From the NCBI GenBank assembly GCA_002726515.1, contig PBTE01000055.1:1-64000 (forward strand): 64,000 bases of DNA, given 5' to 3'. Shown here one piece after another: positions 52,306 through 60,760 of the stretch. The position numbers and the translations under genes are program-made. The notes beneath the pieces are model-generated. The model was not told where the DNA came from, searched no databases, and saw only the letters and a list, made by a program, of their open reading frames with translations. The number at the start of each line of letters is the position of its first letter. Positions within the stretch are counted from its first letter, which is position 1. The DNA comes from Planctomycetaceae bacterium. Its GTDB lineage: Bacteria; Planctomycetota; Planctomycetia; Pirellulales; Pirellulaceae.

Positions 52306-53901
52306 TTATTCTGGTCTTAATAACGGGAACAAAATTACCTCGCGTATTGTTTGTGTGTTCGTCAGCAACATGACCAGGCGGTCGATGCCAATCCCCAAGC
52401 CTCCTGCGGGTGGCATGCCATGTCGCAATGCCCGTACAAAGTCGTGATCCATTTTGGCCATGGAATCTTCTTCGGATAAACCTGCCAGTTGAGTGCGGAA
52501 CAACTCCTCTTGCAGGTCCGGATCGTTAAGTTCGGTGTAGGCGTTTGCCACCTCCATGCCCTGGATAAAAAGTTCAAACCTTTCGGCGACGGCCGGTTGG
52601 TCTTTTTTTCGTTTTGTCAGGGGGCAGATGCTGGCCGGATAGTCGGTCACAAAAACAGGACCTACCAGGCTGTCTTCGACTTTTTCTTCGAATAACTCGT
52701 TCTTGATTACGTCGGGATGTTTTCCGTCGGTTGCAATACCTAGTTTTTCGGCTAGATGTTTTACAGCCTGCTCGTCATGTGGTTCGACATGTGTGTGTTC
52801 CGCAAAGAGTTCGTCATAAGTTTTGCGCAGAAAAGGAGCGGTGAAATCAATGTGACGGTCTTCCCAGGGAAGTTGATTATCGCCTCCAATCGCAGCAATG
52901 GCATTTACGATGATTGCTTCTGTCAGGTCCATCATCGTGCCGTAGTCCCCATAAGCTTCGTAGACTTCAAGCATCGTGAATTCGGGATTGTGCTTGGGGC
53001 TGATTCCTTCATTGCGATAGACTCGCCCCAGTTCATACACCCGTTCCATTCCACCAACGAGGAGTCGCTTCAAGTGCAATTCGAGAGCAATGCGTAAAAA
53101 GAGGTCGATGTCGAGAGCGTTGTGGTGAGTGGTGAAAGGACGTGCCGCAGCTCCTCCGGCAATGGAGTGAAGCGTTGGGCCTTCAATTTCGCAAAACTTT
53201 TTCCCGCTCAGCGTCTCGCGAATGGACTGAACAATTTGGGTTCGCTTCAGAAAGCGATCAAGCACACCGTCAGTGTAAGTCAGGTCGAGGTAGCGCATGC
53301 GATACCGCAACTCAGGGTCGGACAGACCGTGGTATTTTTCGGGAGGAGGCTCGACGGACTTGCAAAGGATGTGTAACTGTTTGACGAAGACCGTGATTTC
53401 GCCCATTTTGGTGCGACGGAGTTCTCCATCGACCCCGATAATATCCCCCAGGTCAAAACAGTCGGCCAGGTCCCAGTTTTGCTGGCCGACCTGATTTTTT
53501 CCGATGAATAACTGCACCTGACCAGTTTGGTCGCGAACATCAATGAATTTCAATTTTCCTTTGTCGCGAGACAGCACAATCCGTCCGGCAATGCGCACCC
53601 TGGGACCGGTCATTTCAGTCTTGCCATGCTGACTTAACCAGGTTCGGAAATCGAAATCTTCGGCTCCCGCCTCGGGGGGAAGATCCAGCGTTTCTCCTGC
53701 TTCGGTCTTCAATTTGACCTCGTCGACCCGAGCGCGAATTGCGCCAATCGAATCACGGTCGTCAAACCGCCCGCCCCATGGGTCATGACCCAACTCGATC
53801 AGGCGAGCCAATTTTTTTCGTCGGGGGTCTTCGGGACCAGCAGTCAGCTCGCTACCAGGTTCTTCTTTTGCGGAGTCCATCTTGGCTGTTGTGCTCATCA
53901 A
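52306..53901 (-). CDS. lysS: Lysyl-tRNA synthetase, class II
   Basis: A 531-residue enzyme that charges tRNA-Lys in the cytoplasm. The OB-fold anticodon-binding domain (about 85-215) has RVRIAGRIVLSRDKGKLKF and GQVQLFIGK. The class II core shows motif 1 (KFCEIEGPTLHSIAGGAAARPFTTHHNALD as landmark only), motif 2 RVYRNEGISPKHNPEFTMLE and motif 3 GLGIGIDRLVMLL, all intact. The N-terminal 25 residues are acidic and poorly conserved. Length is normal to slightly long. It leads the lysS-lolC-lolD group on the minus strand. Confidence 0.97.
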   Translation of the reverse strand: MMSTTAKMDSAKEEPGSELTAGPEDPRRKKLARLIELGHDPWGGRFDDRDSIGAIRARVDEVKLKTEAGETLDLPPEAGAEDFDFRTWLSQHGKTEMTGPRVRIAGRIVLSRDKGKLKFIDVRDQTGQVQLFIGKNQVGQQNWDLADCFDLGDIIGVDGELRRTKMGEITVFVKQLHILCKSVEPPPEKYHGLSDPELRYRMRYLDLTYTDGVLDRFLKRTQIVQSIRETLSGKKFCEIEGPTLHSIAGGAAARPFTTHHNALDIDLFLRIALELHLKRLLVGGMERVYELGRVYRNEGISPKHNPEFTMLEVYEAYGDYGTMMDLTEAIIVNAIAAIGGDNQLPWEDRHIDFTAPFLRKTYDELFAEHTHVEPHDEQAVKHLAEKLGIATDGKHPDVIKNELFEEKVEDSLVGPVFVTDYPASICPLTKRKKDQPAVAERFELFIQGMEVANAYTELNDPDLQEELFRTQLAGLSEEDSMAKMDHDFVRALRHGMPPAGGLGIGIDRLVMLLTNTQTIREVILFPLLRPE

Positions 53902-54816
53902 GCTCCCAAGTCGTAGGGTATTGCCTGCCTATTGTAAGGGCAAGGGGCGCAGCATTTTAGTGGAAATGTAACGAGCGTCAATGTCAGACAGAAGATTCGG
54001 TCGCACGTTGTTAATGCCGTCCTGACCACGGTTCGTGCTGGACTGGAAAACCGGAAGCTAGCAACTGGCTAGTATTCACGTGTAGCTGGACGGGCCGAAT
54101 GAAGAAACCGTACGAGACGTTTGTTGGCAATACTGGAAGTCGAACAGGTCACAGGTCAGACGAAATTCCAGCAGCGCAAGTTGTGCACTCCACCTCCGGG
54201 GCGGGAAAATCGTCCCTACTTCCGCTCCAACGCCCAACAGACGACATTGGCCGCGCAGGGCTGCGGTGCCAATGTTGTGGCTGCGCCAGCCAGCTACCCC
54301 TTGGACCTGGCAGGCCCAAATCCCTCCCCGGGGTGAGCCTCACTTGGCCGTTGTAGCCTGATCGTTCCTCACGGGGATCCTCCTCCCTCGGTTGCCACGC
54401 TGGAGCCGATGAGGATGCGTCTGTCTTGCATCGCCTCAGCATCCGAGGCAATAGGCAGGGTGGGCCCCCTTGTCTGGTCCATGAGATTTGCAGAGCCCCG
54501 GGGACTGCCACTTGGAAGAAGATCGTCCTGCGTGTGTTTTCACCCTGGCGTCGCTTCCTTGCAGCAAGTCTCTCTTTTTCTGCTACCCCCGGAACGTCGA
54601 AGGCTGCACCACAATCCGGGACAAGTATCATCCGTACCTGCGTCACCAAGTGGCCGGAAGGATGCTTCCGCCCGGGTAATTCAAGTTGGACCAACTAGAC
54701 GGCATCCCATACGGTTGCGATACTAGGGTTTGGTGGAAAACTCCAAACGCACGCTACGCGACCTGTTCTTTTGTTTTCTAACCAAGCCTTGCAAAAGCAA
54801 GGGCTGGGGATTTTGA
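53902..54816 (+). other. Divergent gap before the kinase-cyclase cluster
   Basis: About 915 bases between lysS and the kinase gene, transcribed in opposite directions. Frames on both strands (one of 181 codons on the minus strand at 54149-54694) look random, with no domain or remnant that I can name. The last part carries a small hairpin at 54787-54802, described separately. Confidence 0.45.
54787..54802 (+). promoter_or_regulatory. Small hairpin just before the kinase start
   Basis: CCTTGC, AAAA, GCAAGG forms a 6-base stem that ends about 14 bases before ATG 54817, next to the presumed ribosome binding site GGGGA (54806-54810). It might influence translation; with no T-run after it, it is not a terminator. 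Confidence 0.3.
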
Positions 54817-57024
54817 ATGTCGCTGGACCGCACACAACAACAATCCTCCAAGGATCGAAAACTGGCCCAGGAGTTGAGCCAGCAGCGCACCAGGCCGCCC
54901 GCCGAGGTTCAGGGTTATGATACACGGGTATTCATCGGTTCGGGTGCCTATGGCGAAGTGTGGCGCGGTATTGATTGCAATACCGGTCGCGAAGTGGCGA
55001 TTAAATTCTACACGCACCGCGGAGGTCTTGACTGGTCTCTACTGTCAGGTGAAGTAGAAAAACTACGGTTTCTATCGGCCGACCGATATGTGGTCCAGCT
55101 CTTGGACGTAGGATGGGATTCTGATCCACCCTACTACGTTATGGAATACGTGGAGAATGGATCGTTGGACGATCTACTTCAACGGTATGGACGACTGCCC
55201 GTTGAGGCGGCTGTGGAACTGTTTAGCGAGTTGGCAGTCGGCCTGGTCCACGCGCACGGAAAAGGTGTGCTGCACTGCGACTTAAAACCCGCCAACGTCC
55301 TGCTGGATCAGGATAACAAGCCACGGCTTGCCGACTTCGGTCAGTCCCGGCTCTCCGATGAGCAGACGCCTGCCCTGGGAACGCTGTTTTACATGGCGCC
55401 CGAGCAGGCTGATCTGGAGGCGGTCCCCGATGTGTGTTGGGACGTTTACGCGCTGGGCGCGATCCTTTATTGCATGCTGACCGGCGCCCCTCCCCATCGA
55501 AGCGAACAGGCATTGCAGGAACTGGACGAACGAGTCGATTTAAACAACCGTCTAGGTCATTATCGCCAGACGATTCGCAACGGGCCGTTACTGGTTCAGC
55601 ATCGTTCCGTGCCGGGGATTGATCGAGCACTGGTTGAGATCATCGACCGTTGTTTGGCAATCGATGTCAAAGCTCGCTTTGCCAATGTGTCAGCGCTGCT
55701 CAATGCCCTGCGAGCGAGGAGTGAAGCTCGGGCACGTCGTCCCCTGGTGATGCTGGGTTTTGTCGGTCCAATCCTGATACTTCTGATGATGATTCTTTTC
55801 GCCTGGCGAGGTTATGATCAGGCTATCAGTAATTATAAGTCGGCCGTCGAAGAAACGACTCTGCAGCACAATCGTACCGCTGCAATCAACGTTGCGGCCA
55901 ATGTCTCTAATGAAATCGAGAGCTATTTTCGCAGGGTGGAGCAACTTGCGTCAGACCCTGTTTTTGTGCAGGAATTGGCCGAGGTTGTGATCGAAGATGA
56001 GAGGTTGTCGAAGATTCTGGAAAGATTGAGCGACCCGGGAATTTCCCCGGGTGACCAGGAAAGTTTCATCGAGATTTTTGGACATCACGAAAAACGAAAA
56101 TTTCTCCAGGACCGCATGGAGAACCTGATTAAGAATCAACAGCCTCGCGCGGCAAGTTGGTTTGTCACCAGTCCGGACGGGACACACGTTGCCGCTGCGT
56201 TTGACACAGACAGCCGCCCAGTGGTGGGAAAAAATTATGCCTACCGAACCTACTTTCACGGAGGCCAGGACGACGTGGAGGATCACTCATTACGTCCACC
56301 TCAAATTCCTCGAATTCGAAAGACCCACTTGTCGACTACACTGGAGAGCACCGCTACCGACGAATATAAAGTTGCGATTTCCACACCGGTATTTCGAGGC
56401 GACCAATTAATCGGCCTGGTGGCGATGAGCATTGAGATTGGTCGATTGGTCCAATTTGTGGGGAGTAGCGAGGATCATTTTGCAGTTTTGGTGGAGGGGC
56501 GTGGGGCAGCATTCAAAGGCGTTATTCTCCAGCACCCCCTGTACGACGAGGTTCTGAAGGAGTTGAACAAGCTGCCACCCCAATTTAAATCCAAGGAATA
56601 TCGAGTGAAGCTTGACGATTGGGAATCGCCTCAGTTGACTGAATATTTTGATCCACTGAGTCAGTATGAACCCCATGGTCAAGTTTACCGTCGTTCCTGG
56701 CTGGCATCTGGAGCGCCGGTCACATTCAGTAGTGCGATGGGTACTCGGCCTGATCGAAAGGAGCGGATGGCACCGGGATTGCTGGTTTTGATTCAGCAGG
56801 ATCAGGCTGCTGCCATAACGCCCATTACCGATCTGACATCAGATTTGTTACATTTAGGGGTAGTGGCACTGAGTTTGTTCTTGGTAGTTGTAGGCAGTTC
56901 GTATTATTTTGTAGTACGGGGATTTTGGCAACAAAATCGAGGTAGCATGACGAGAAACGGAGAACTCTCCGTGCTCACATCCTTTTCCAGTATGACCACA
57001 AGACGTATCACAGAAAAGAATTGA
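54817..57024 (+). CDS. Transmembrane Ser/Thr protein kinase with Cache-like sensor ectodomain
   Basis: A 735-residue protein. The cytoplasmic kinase domain (about 34-300) has an intact glycine loop GSGAYGEV (41-48), Lys63, HCD in LHCDLKPAN (153-160), DFG (173-175) and MAPEQ. HCD in place of HRD makes it a non-RD kinase, which usually needs no activation-loop phosphorylation. A membrane helix follows (about 309-330), then about 345 extracytoplasmic residues beginning with a long helix and including SWFVTSPDGTHVAA, VGKNYAYRTYF and AISTPVFRGDQLIGLVAMSIEI, landmarks of double-Cache sensor domains (VGKxYxxRxYF; P-hxxxx-hhGhhxxxI). A second helix (about 678-700) returns to a short basic tail. It starts the cluster with the small membrane protein and the cyclase. 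Confidence 0.9.
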   Translation: MSLDRTQQQSSKDRKLAQELSQQRTRPPAEVQGYDTRVFIGSGAYGEVWRGIDCNTGREVAIKFYTHRGGLDWSLLSGEVEKLRFLSADRYVVQLLDVGWDSDPPYYVMEYVENGSLDDLLQRYGRLPVEAAVELFSELAVGLVHAHGKGVLHCDLKPANVLLDQDNKPRLADFGQSRLSDEQTPALGTLFYMAPEQADLEAVPDVCWDVYALGAILYCMLTGAPPHRSEQALQELDERVDLNNRLGHYRQTIRNGPLLVQHRSVPGIDRALVEIIDRCLAIDVKARFANVSALLNALRARSEARARRPLVMLGFVGPILILLMMILFAWRGYDQAISNYKSAVEETTLQHNRTAAINVAANVSNEIESYFRRVEQLASDPVFVQELAEVVIEDERLSKILERLSDPGISPGDQESFIEIFGHHEKRKFLQDRMENLIKNQQPRAASWFVTSPDGTHVAAAFDTDSRPVVGKNYAYRTYFHGGQDDVEDHSLRPPQIPRIRKTHLSTTLESTATDEYKVAISTPVFRGDQLIGLVAMSIEIGRLVQFVGSSEDHFAVLVEGRGAAFKGVILQHPLYDEVLKELNKLPPQFKSKEYRVKLDDWESPQLTEYFDPLSQYEPHGQVYRRSWLASGAPVTFSSAMGTRPDRKERMAPGLLVLIQQDQAAAITPITDLTSDLLHLGVVALSLFLVVVGSSYYFVVRGFWQQNRGSMTRNGELSVLTSFSSMTTRRITEKN

Positions 57025-57035
57025 GAGTAGATGCA

Positions 57036-57158
57036 ATGATGTTTTTATCTCACATAACAAACTACGAAGCTGGCCCCTTGTTCATTGTTTTTCTGTTGGG
57101 TGTGCTGGTGGGAGTTGGTTTGGCCCGAACGTATGTTACATTTCGCTCATCAAGATAA
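57036..57158 (+). CDS. 40-residue membrane protein between kinase and cyclase
   Basis: A short frame starting ATG ATG 11 bases after the kinase stop. The peptide is MMFLSHITNYEAGPLFIVFL, then LGVLVGVGLARTYVTFRSSR: a short polar N-terminus, one membrane helix of about 20 residues (PLFIVFLLGVLVGVGLA) and a basic cytoplasmic end, a clear single-pass topology. It ends at TAA 57156-57158, 51 bases before the cyclase. I know no family for it. Placement between a membrane kinase and a cyclase suggests a helper or regulator of the kinase. It could be chance, since it is short; the hydrophobic pattern and tight spacing favour a real gene. Confidence 0.55.
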   Translation: MMFLSHITNYEAGPLFIVFLLGVLVGVGLARTYVTFRSSR

Positions 57159-57209
57159 CTGTGAGCAACGGCCAATCAGTCGCATTGTCCCACGCAACCA
57201 CTCTGCGGT

Positions 57210-58979
57210 ATGCCTGATCTGACTGCACAAGGTGCCCAATCACAACATCGCTGGAGACGTCCTGTCCCGATGGGACAGGTGATCGTGTTGGGACGTGGTT
57301 CGGGGGCCTGGTCGGTACCCTGGGACAATCAAGTTTCGCGTCAGCACGTCGAACTGGTCTGCAATGGCGATAAGGCTCAGGTCCGCAGGCTGCCGACTGC
57401 CGGCAACCCCATTTTCGTCAACGGTCAAAGTGTTGAGTCTTTCAGCATGCAGGCCGGAGATCACTTCGTGGTCGGTACCACGACGTTCTCGCTGGTGGAT
57501 GAGCAAATTCAAGTGAGTTCGGATGAACCGCGACCGGTAACCGAACAAACATTTAGTCCCGAGTACTTGCGTCAGGTTGCTTTTCGAAATGCGGACCAGC
57601 GAATTCAGGTGTTGTCGCGTTTACCTGAAATCATTGGGGGTGCGTCGACCGACGGCGAACTTTTTGCCCGTCTGGTGAATGTTTTACTTTCGGGTATTTC
57701 GCGGGCTGGTGCGGCTGCTATTGTTCGAGTTGACGATGATTTTTCCGGCCCGCAATCGCGAATTCTGCACTGGGACCGCCGCATCACTCCGCATCGCGAA
57801 TTTCGTCCCAGCGAAAAACTGATTCGCCAGGCACTCGGGCAGCGTGAAAGCGTGGTGCATGTCTGGAACCGGAAGGCAACTGCTGGCGCAGCCAAATTCA
57901 CGGCCAGTGAAAATGTCGATTGGGCCTATGCCACCCCTGTTTCGGGCGATGCTTGTCGAGACTGGGTCCTTTACATCGCCGGTAGTTTCGACGCTGTAGT
58001 CACTGCCGATGCTCGTGTTTCTGACCCGCTGGACTTGCGGGATGATGTGAAGTTCACTGAATTGGCGGCCACAACTCTGGGAAGCTTGCTCGATGTTCGG
58101 CGACTTGCCGGTTTATCGCAGTTCTTATCTCCCATTGTGTTGGAAGCATTGGCGGGCAAGGATCCCGAAGTCGTTCTGGCCCCGCGCGAGACGGATGTAT
58201 CGGTTTTGTTCTGCGATCTGCGTGGATTTTCCCAACAAAGTGAACAACAGGCCGACAACCTGCTGGGATTGCTCGAACGGGTCAGTCAAGCAATGGGCGT
58301 CATGACTCAGGAGATTTTACAACAGGGCGGCGTTGTCGGGGACTTTCACGGAGATGCAGCCATGGGTTTTTGGGGATGGCCGTTTCCGCAAGAAGACGCC
58401 ATTCTGCGAGTTTGCACCGCGGCACTGGCGATCCGCAGCGAATTCGAGATGGCGGCAAGGCAAGCCAGTCATCCGCTTGCCGATTTTCGAATTGGACTGG
58501 GGTTGGCCACCGGGCGCGCCGTTGCCGGTAAGCTGGGTTCGATCGACCAGGTCAAGGTCAGTGTGTTTGGTCCTGTCGTGAACCTGGCGTCGCGTCTTGA
58601 AAATATGACCAAAGCCTTAGGGGTGGGGATTTTGCTCGATCAGTGCACCGCCGACTACGTACGCAATCATGTCCCTGAAAACGTGGCCCGTGTTCGACGC
58701 CTGGCGGTAGTACGGCCTTACGGCATGCAGCAGGGCGTTGAAGTCAGCGAATTGCTTCCACCGGAGGAAGATTTTCCGCAACTGACCGACCAGCACATTG
58801 AAATTTACGAAGAGGCTGTGGAAGCTTTTTTGCAGGGTGATTGGGCAACCACCCTGGAACAACTGCACCGTGTTCCAGCAATCGATCGTGCGAAGGATTT
58901 TCTCACTGTCTACATCGCGCAACAGAATCGTACGCCGCCAGATCATTGGGATGGAGTGATACCGCTGACGTCCAAGTGA
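57210..58979 (+). CDS. FHA-GAF-class III adenylate/guanylate cyclase
   Basis: A 589-residue cytoplasmic protein of three parts. The FHA domain (about 20-97) has Gly28-Arg29, Ser43-Arg44-x-His46 and the NPIFVNG turn, so it should bind phosphothreonine. Residues about 125-315 look like a GAF domain (ELFARLVNVLLSGISRAGAAAIVRV). A class III cyclase domain (about 330-500) has both metal Asp residues, Asp336 in VLFCDLRGFS and Asp382 in GDFHGDAAMGFW, and the FGPVVNLASRLENMTK segment with the transition-state Asn and Arg. It should make cAMP or cGMP from ATP or GTP; substrate choice is not clear. The last 80 residues are helical. It follows the kinase and small membrane protein in one likely operon. 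Confidence 0.93.
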   Translation: MPDLTAQGAQSQHRWRRPVPMGQVIVLGRGSGAWSVPWDNQVSRQHVELVCNGDKAQVRRLPTAGNPIFVNGQSVESFSMQAGDHFVVGTTTFSLVDEQIQVSSDEPRPVTEQTFSPEYLRQVAFRNADQRIQVLSRLPEIIGGASTDGELFARLVNVLLSGISRAGAAAIVRVDDDFSGPQSRILHWDRRITPHREFRPSEKLIRQALGQRESVVHVWNRKATAGAAKFTASENVDWAYATPVSGDACRDWVLYIAGSFDAVVTADARVSDPLDLRDDVKFTELAATTLGSLLDVRRLAGLSQFLSPIVLEALAGKDPEVVLAPRETDVSVLFCDLRGFSQQSEQQADNLLGLLERVSQAMGVMTQEILQQGGVVGDFHGDAAMGFWGWPFPQEDAILRVCTAALAIRSEFEMAARQASHPLADFRIGLGLATGRAVAGKLGSIDQVKVSVFGPVVNLASRLENMTKALGVGILLDQCTADYVRNHVPENVARVRRLAVVRPYGMQQGVEVSELLPPEEDFPQLTDQHIEIYEEAVEAFLQGDWATTLEQLHRVPAIDRAKDFLTVYIAQQNRTPPDHWDGVIPLTSK

Positions 58980-59438
58980 GATCGTAACGGTCTGCCGCCA
59001 CCGCCTGGTTCAACTGTTACTCCCACTCCACCGGTCGGTGCCCGGGCCCAGATTTTTCTAAGGCCGTAGCATGCAGCGTGGCCGCTTTCTCGAATCCTTC
59101 TTACGGGGTTCGGCCAGGAGGCCGGCAAATCCGTCACAAACTGAAGAATCTCTAGTACACAGGACGATAAACGCTGTAATAGAACCAATGTTGACTTTGA
59201 TGACTAAGATAGTTATGATTAGCTAGGTAACGGACAGATGCCCGGACCAGGTAAACGTTTCACACCAGTGGTACCACCGCGTAAAGAGCAAAGCCCGACG
59301 TCCTCCCCCCCGGTGGCGGCAGCCTCCGGGACGGTACGTCGAACGGAGACGCCAGGTATGTCACTAGCAGGGCAAGGCGCCGGATTGCCGGGAGTGCTGC
59401 ACAGGGCAACGAGCAAGCAGCCGGCTGGCGCGAAAAAA
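58980..59438 (+). other. Gap before the APS reductase core, possible N-terminal extension
   Basis: About 460 bases. A frame in phase with the APS reductase gene is open from ATG 59238 and would add 67 Pro/Ala/Gly-rich residues without family similarity; whether it is translated is unclear. Before that no gene is seen. The promoter for the sulfur genes should be here. Confidence 0.5.
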
Positions 59439-60206
59439 ATGGCAGCAGAAAAACCGTTACTAGAGGGGGCCCTGGCGGCGGACCCACCTTTGCAGCCCAC
59501 GCCTCGGCTTCTGGAAGAATTGAAGGCGGAGAGTGCAAACCTGGAGACAGCCACACCCGCGCAAATTCTCCAGTGGGCGGTCGAGCGTTTTGGCTCCAAG
59601 TTGACAATGGCGACAGCCTTCGGGCCCGAGGGATGCGTGGTCCTGCATCTGCTGGCGGATATCGCACCACAGACTTACATCTTTAATCTGGAGACTGGAT
59701 ACCAGTTTCCAGAGACGCTTGAGCTGCGCGACCGATTTGCGAAACGGTATGGCATCGAGGTTGATTTGGCGAAACCAAATCTGACGGTCGAGGAATTTGA
59801 AACGCAGCATGGTGGCCCTATTTATAAGTCGGATCCCGATCGTTGCTGCTTCGAACGTAAAATAGTCGTCCTTCGCAAAGCAATTCGGGGCAAACATGCC
59901 TGGATCAGCGCGATACGTCGCGACCAGAGCCCCGACCGTGCCACAGCACCGATTGTCAACTGGGACGATCGCTTTCAGCTTGTCAAAATTAATCCTCTTG
60001 CCAATTGCACCACGGGTGACATCTGGAAGATGATCGTCGACCAGGAGATCCCTTACAATCCGTTGCACGACCAGGGTTTTACCAGCATTGGCTGCCGACC
60101 CTGTACACGTGCGGTGTTGTTTGGTGAAGACGAACGGGCTGGACGTTGGAGCGGGACGGAGAAGACGGAGTGTGGACTACACTCGCTTGGCCAGTTCAAG
60201 AAGTAG
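59439..60206 (+). CDS. cysH: Assimilatory adenylyl-sulfate (APS) reductase, iron-sulfur type
   Basis: A reductase of about 255 residues in the PAPS/APS reductase family, which reduces activated sulfate to sulfite with thioredoxin-like donors. The PP-loop-type nucleotide domain has MATAFGPEGCVVLHLL and YIFNLETGYQFPET. Two Cys pairs, Cys136-Cys137 (DRCCFERK) and Cys219-x-x-Cys222 (GCRPCTRAV), are the ligands of the [4Fe-4S] cluster of APS-specific enzymes and are absent from PAPS reductases of the E. coli type. The redox-active Cys245 is in ECGLH. An in-frame start at 59238 would add a nonconserved extension. The Rrf2 gene follows by about 56 bases. Confidence 0.92.
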   Translation: MAAEKPLLEGALAADPPLQPTPRLLEELKAESANLETATPAQILQWAVERFGSKLTMATAFGPEGCVVLHLLADIAPQTYIFNLETGYQFPETLELRDRFAKRYGIEVDLAKPNLTVEEFETQHGGPIYKSDPDRCCFERKIVVLRKAIRGKHAWISAIRRDQSPDRATAPIVNWDDRFQLVKINPLANCTTGDIWKMIVDQEIPYNPLHDQGFTSIGCRPCTRAVLFGEDERAGRWSGTEKTECGLHSLGQFKK

Positions 60207-60262
60207 CCGGAGAAGCAAAGAACACTTCAGTTATTGTCAAACGTCGCAATTCCCAACTCACT

Positions 60263-60691
60263 ATGAACGTTTCAGCCCGCACGGAATACGCCTGTATCGC
60301 AGTCATGGATTTGGCGACCAGTTACGGTTCGGGCGATCCGGTACGCATTGGCCGGATTGCAGAGACGCATGGGATCCCGGCTCGATTTCTGGTACAGATT
60401 CTTTTGCAGCTCAAGAGTGCTGGCATGGTATCCAGTACACGCGGCGCAACCGGTGGATATAAATTGATTCGCGATCCCAAGGAGGTCACCTTGGGTGAAG
60501 TCATGTCCGTAGTAGAAGGTTCTCGGGGTCCCATTGAAACCAGCGCCACCATCAAAACTCCCATATCAGACTCTTTGACGCAGGCCTGGACGGAAGTCGC
60601 CACGACGGAAAAGGACATGCTTGACGCGATCACCCTGGCTGATTTACTGGAAGACGCAATTGGTCAAACCGAAGACATGTATTACATCTAG
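60263..60691 (+). CDS. Rrf2-family transcription regulator, no iron-sulfur cysteines
   Basis: A 142-residue DNA-binding protein from ATG 60263, the start that gives the usual N-terminus (MNVSARTEYACIAVMDLA); an earlier frame start at 60146 overlaps cysH and is not family-like. The winged helix (about 5-75) has RIAETHGIPARFLVQILLQLKSAGMVSSTRGATGGYKL as landmark segments RFLVQILLQLKSAG and SSTRGATGGYKL. The Cys triad that binds Fe-S in IscR or NsrR is absent, as in CymR, the Rrf2-type regulator of cysteine metabolism. Location between cysH and cysDNC suggests it controls sulfur assimilation, perhaps by sensing a cysteine precursor. That is inference from CymR. Confidence 0.9.
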   Translation: MNVSARTEYACIAVMDLATSYGSGDPVRIGRIAETHGIPARFLVQILLQLKSAGMVSSTRGATGGYKLIRDPKEVTLGEVMSVVEGSRGPIETSATIKTPISDSLTQAWTEVATTEKDMLDAITLADLLEDAIGQTEDMYYI

Positions 60692-60760
60692 AGACGCGCA
60701 GCCAAAGTGCTGACGGACGAAGATTGATGCGGAATGCGGCTCGACAACCACAAATCGCCA

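Noticed and set aside
54149-54694. Minus-strand open frame of 181 codons before the kinase gene
   Set aside because: Composition looks random (many Pro, Arg, Gly) and no landmarks are seen; a divergent promoter region is more likely.
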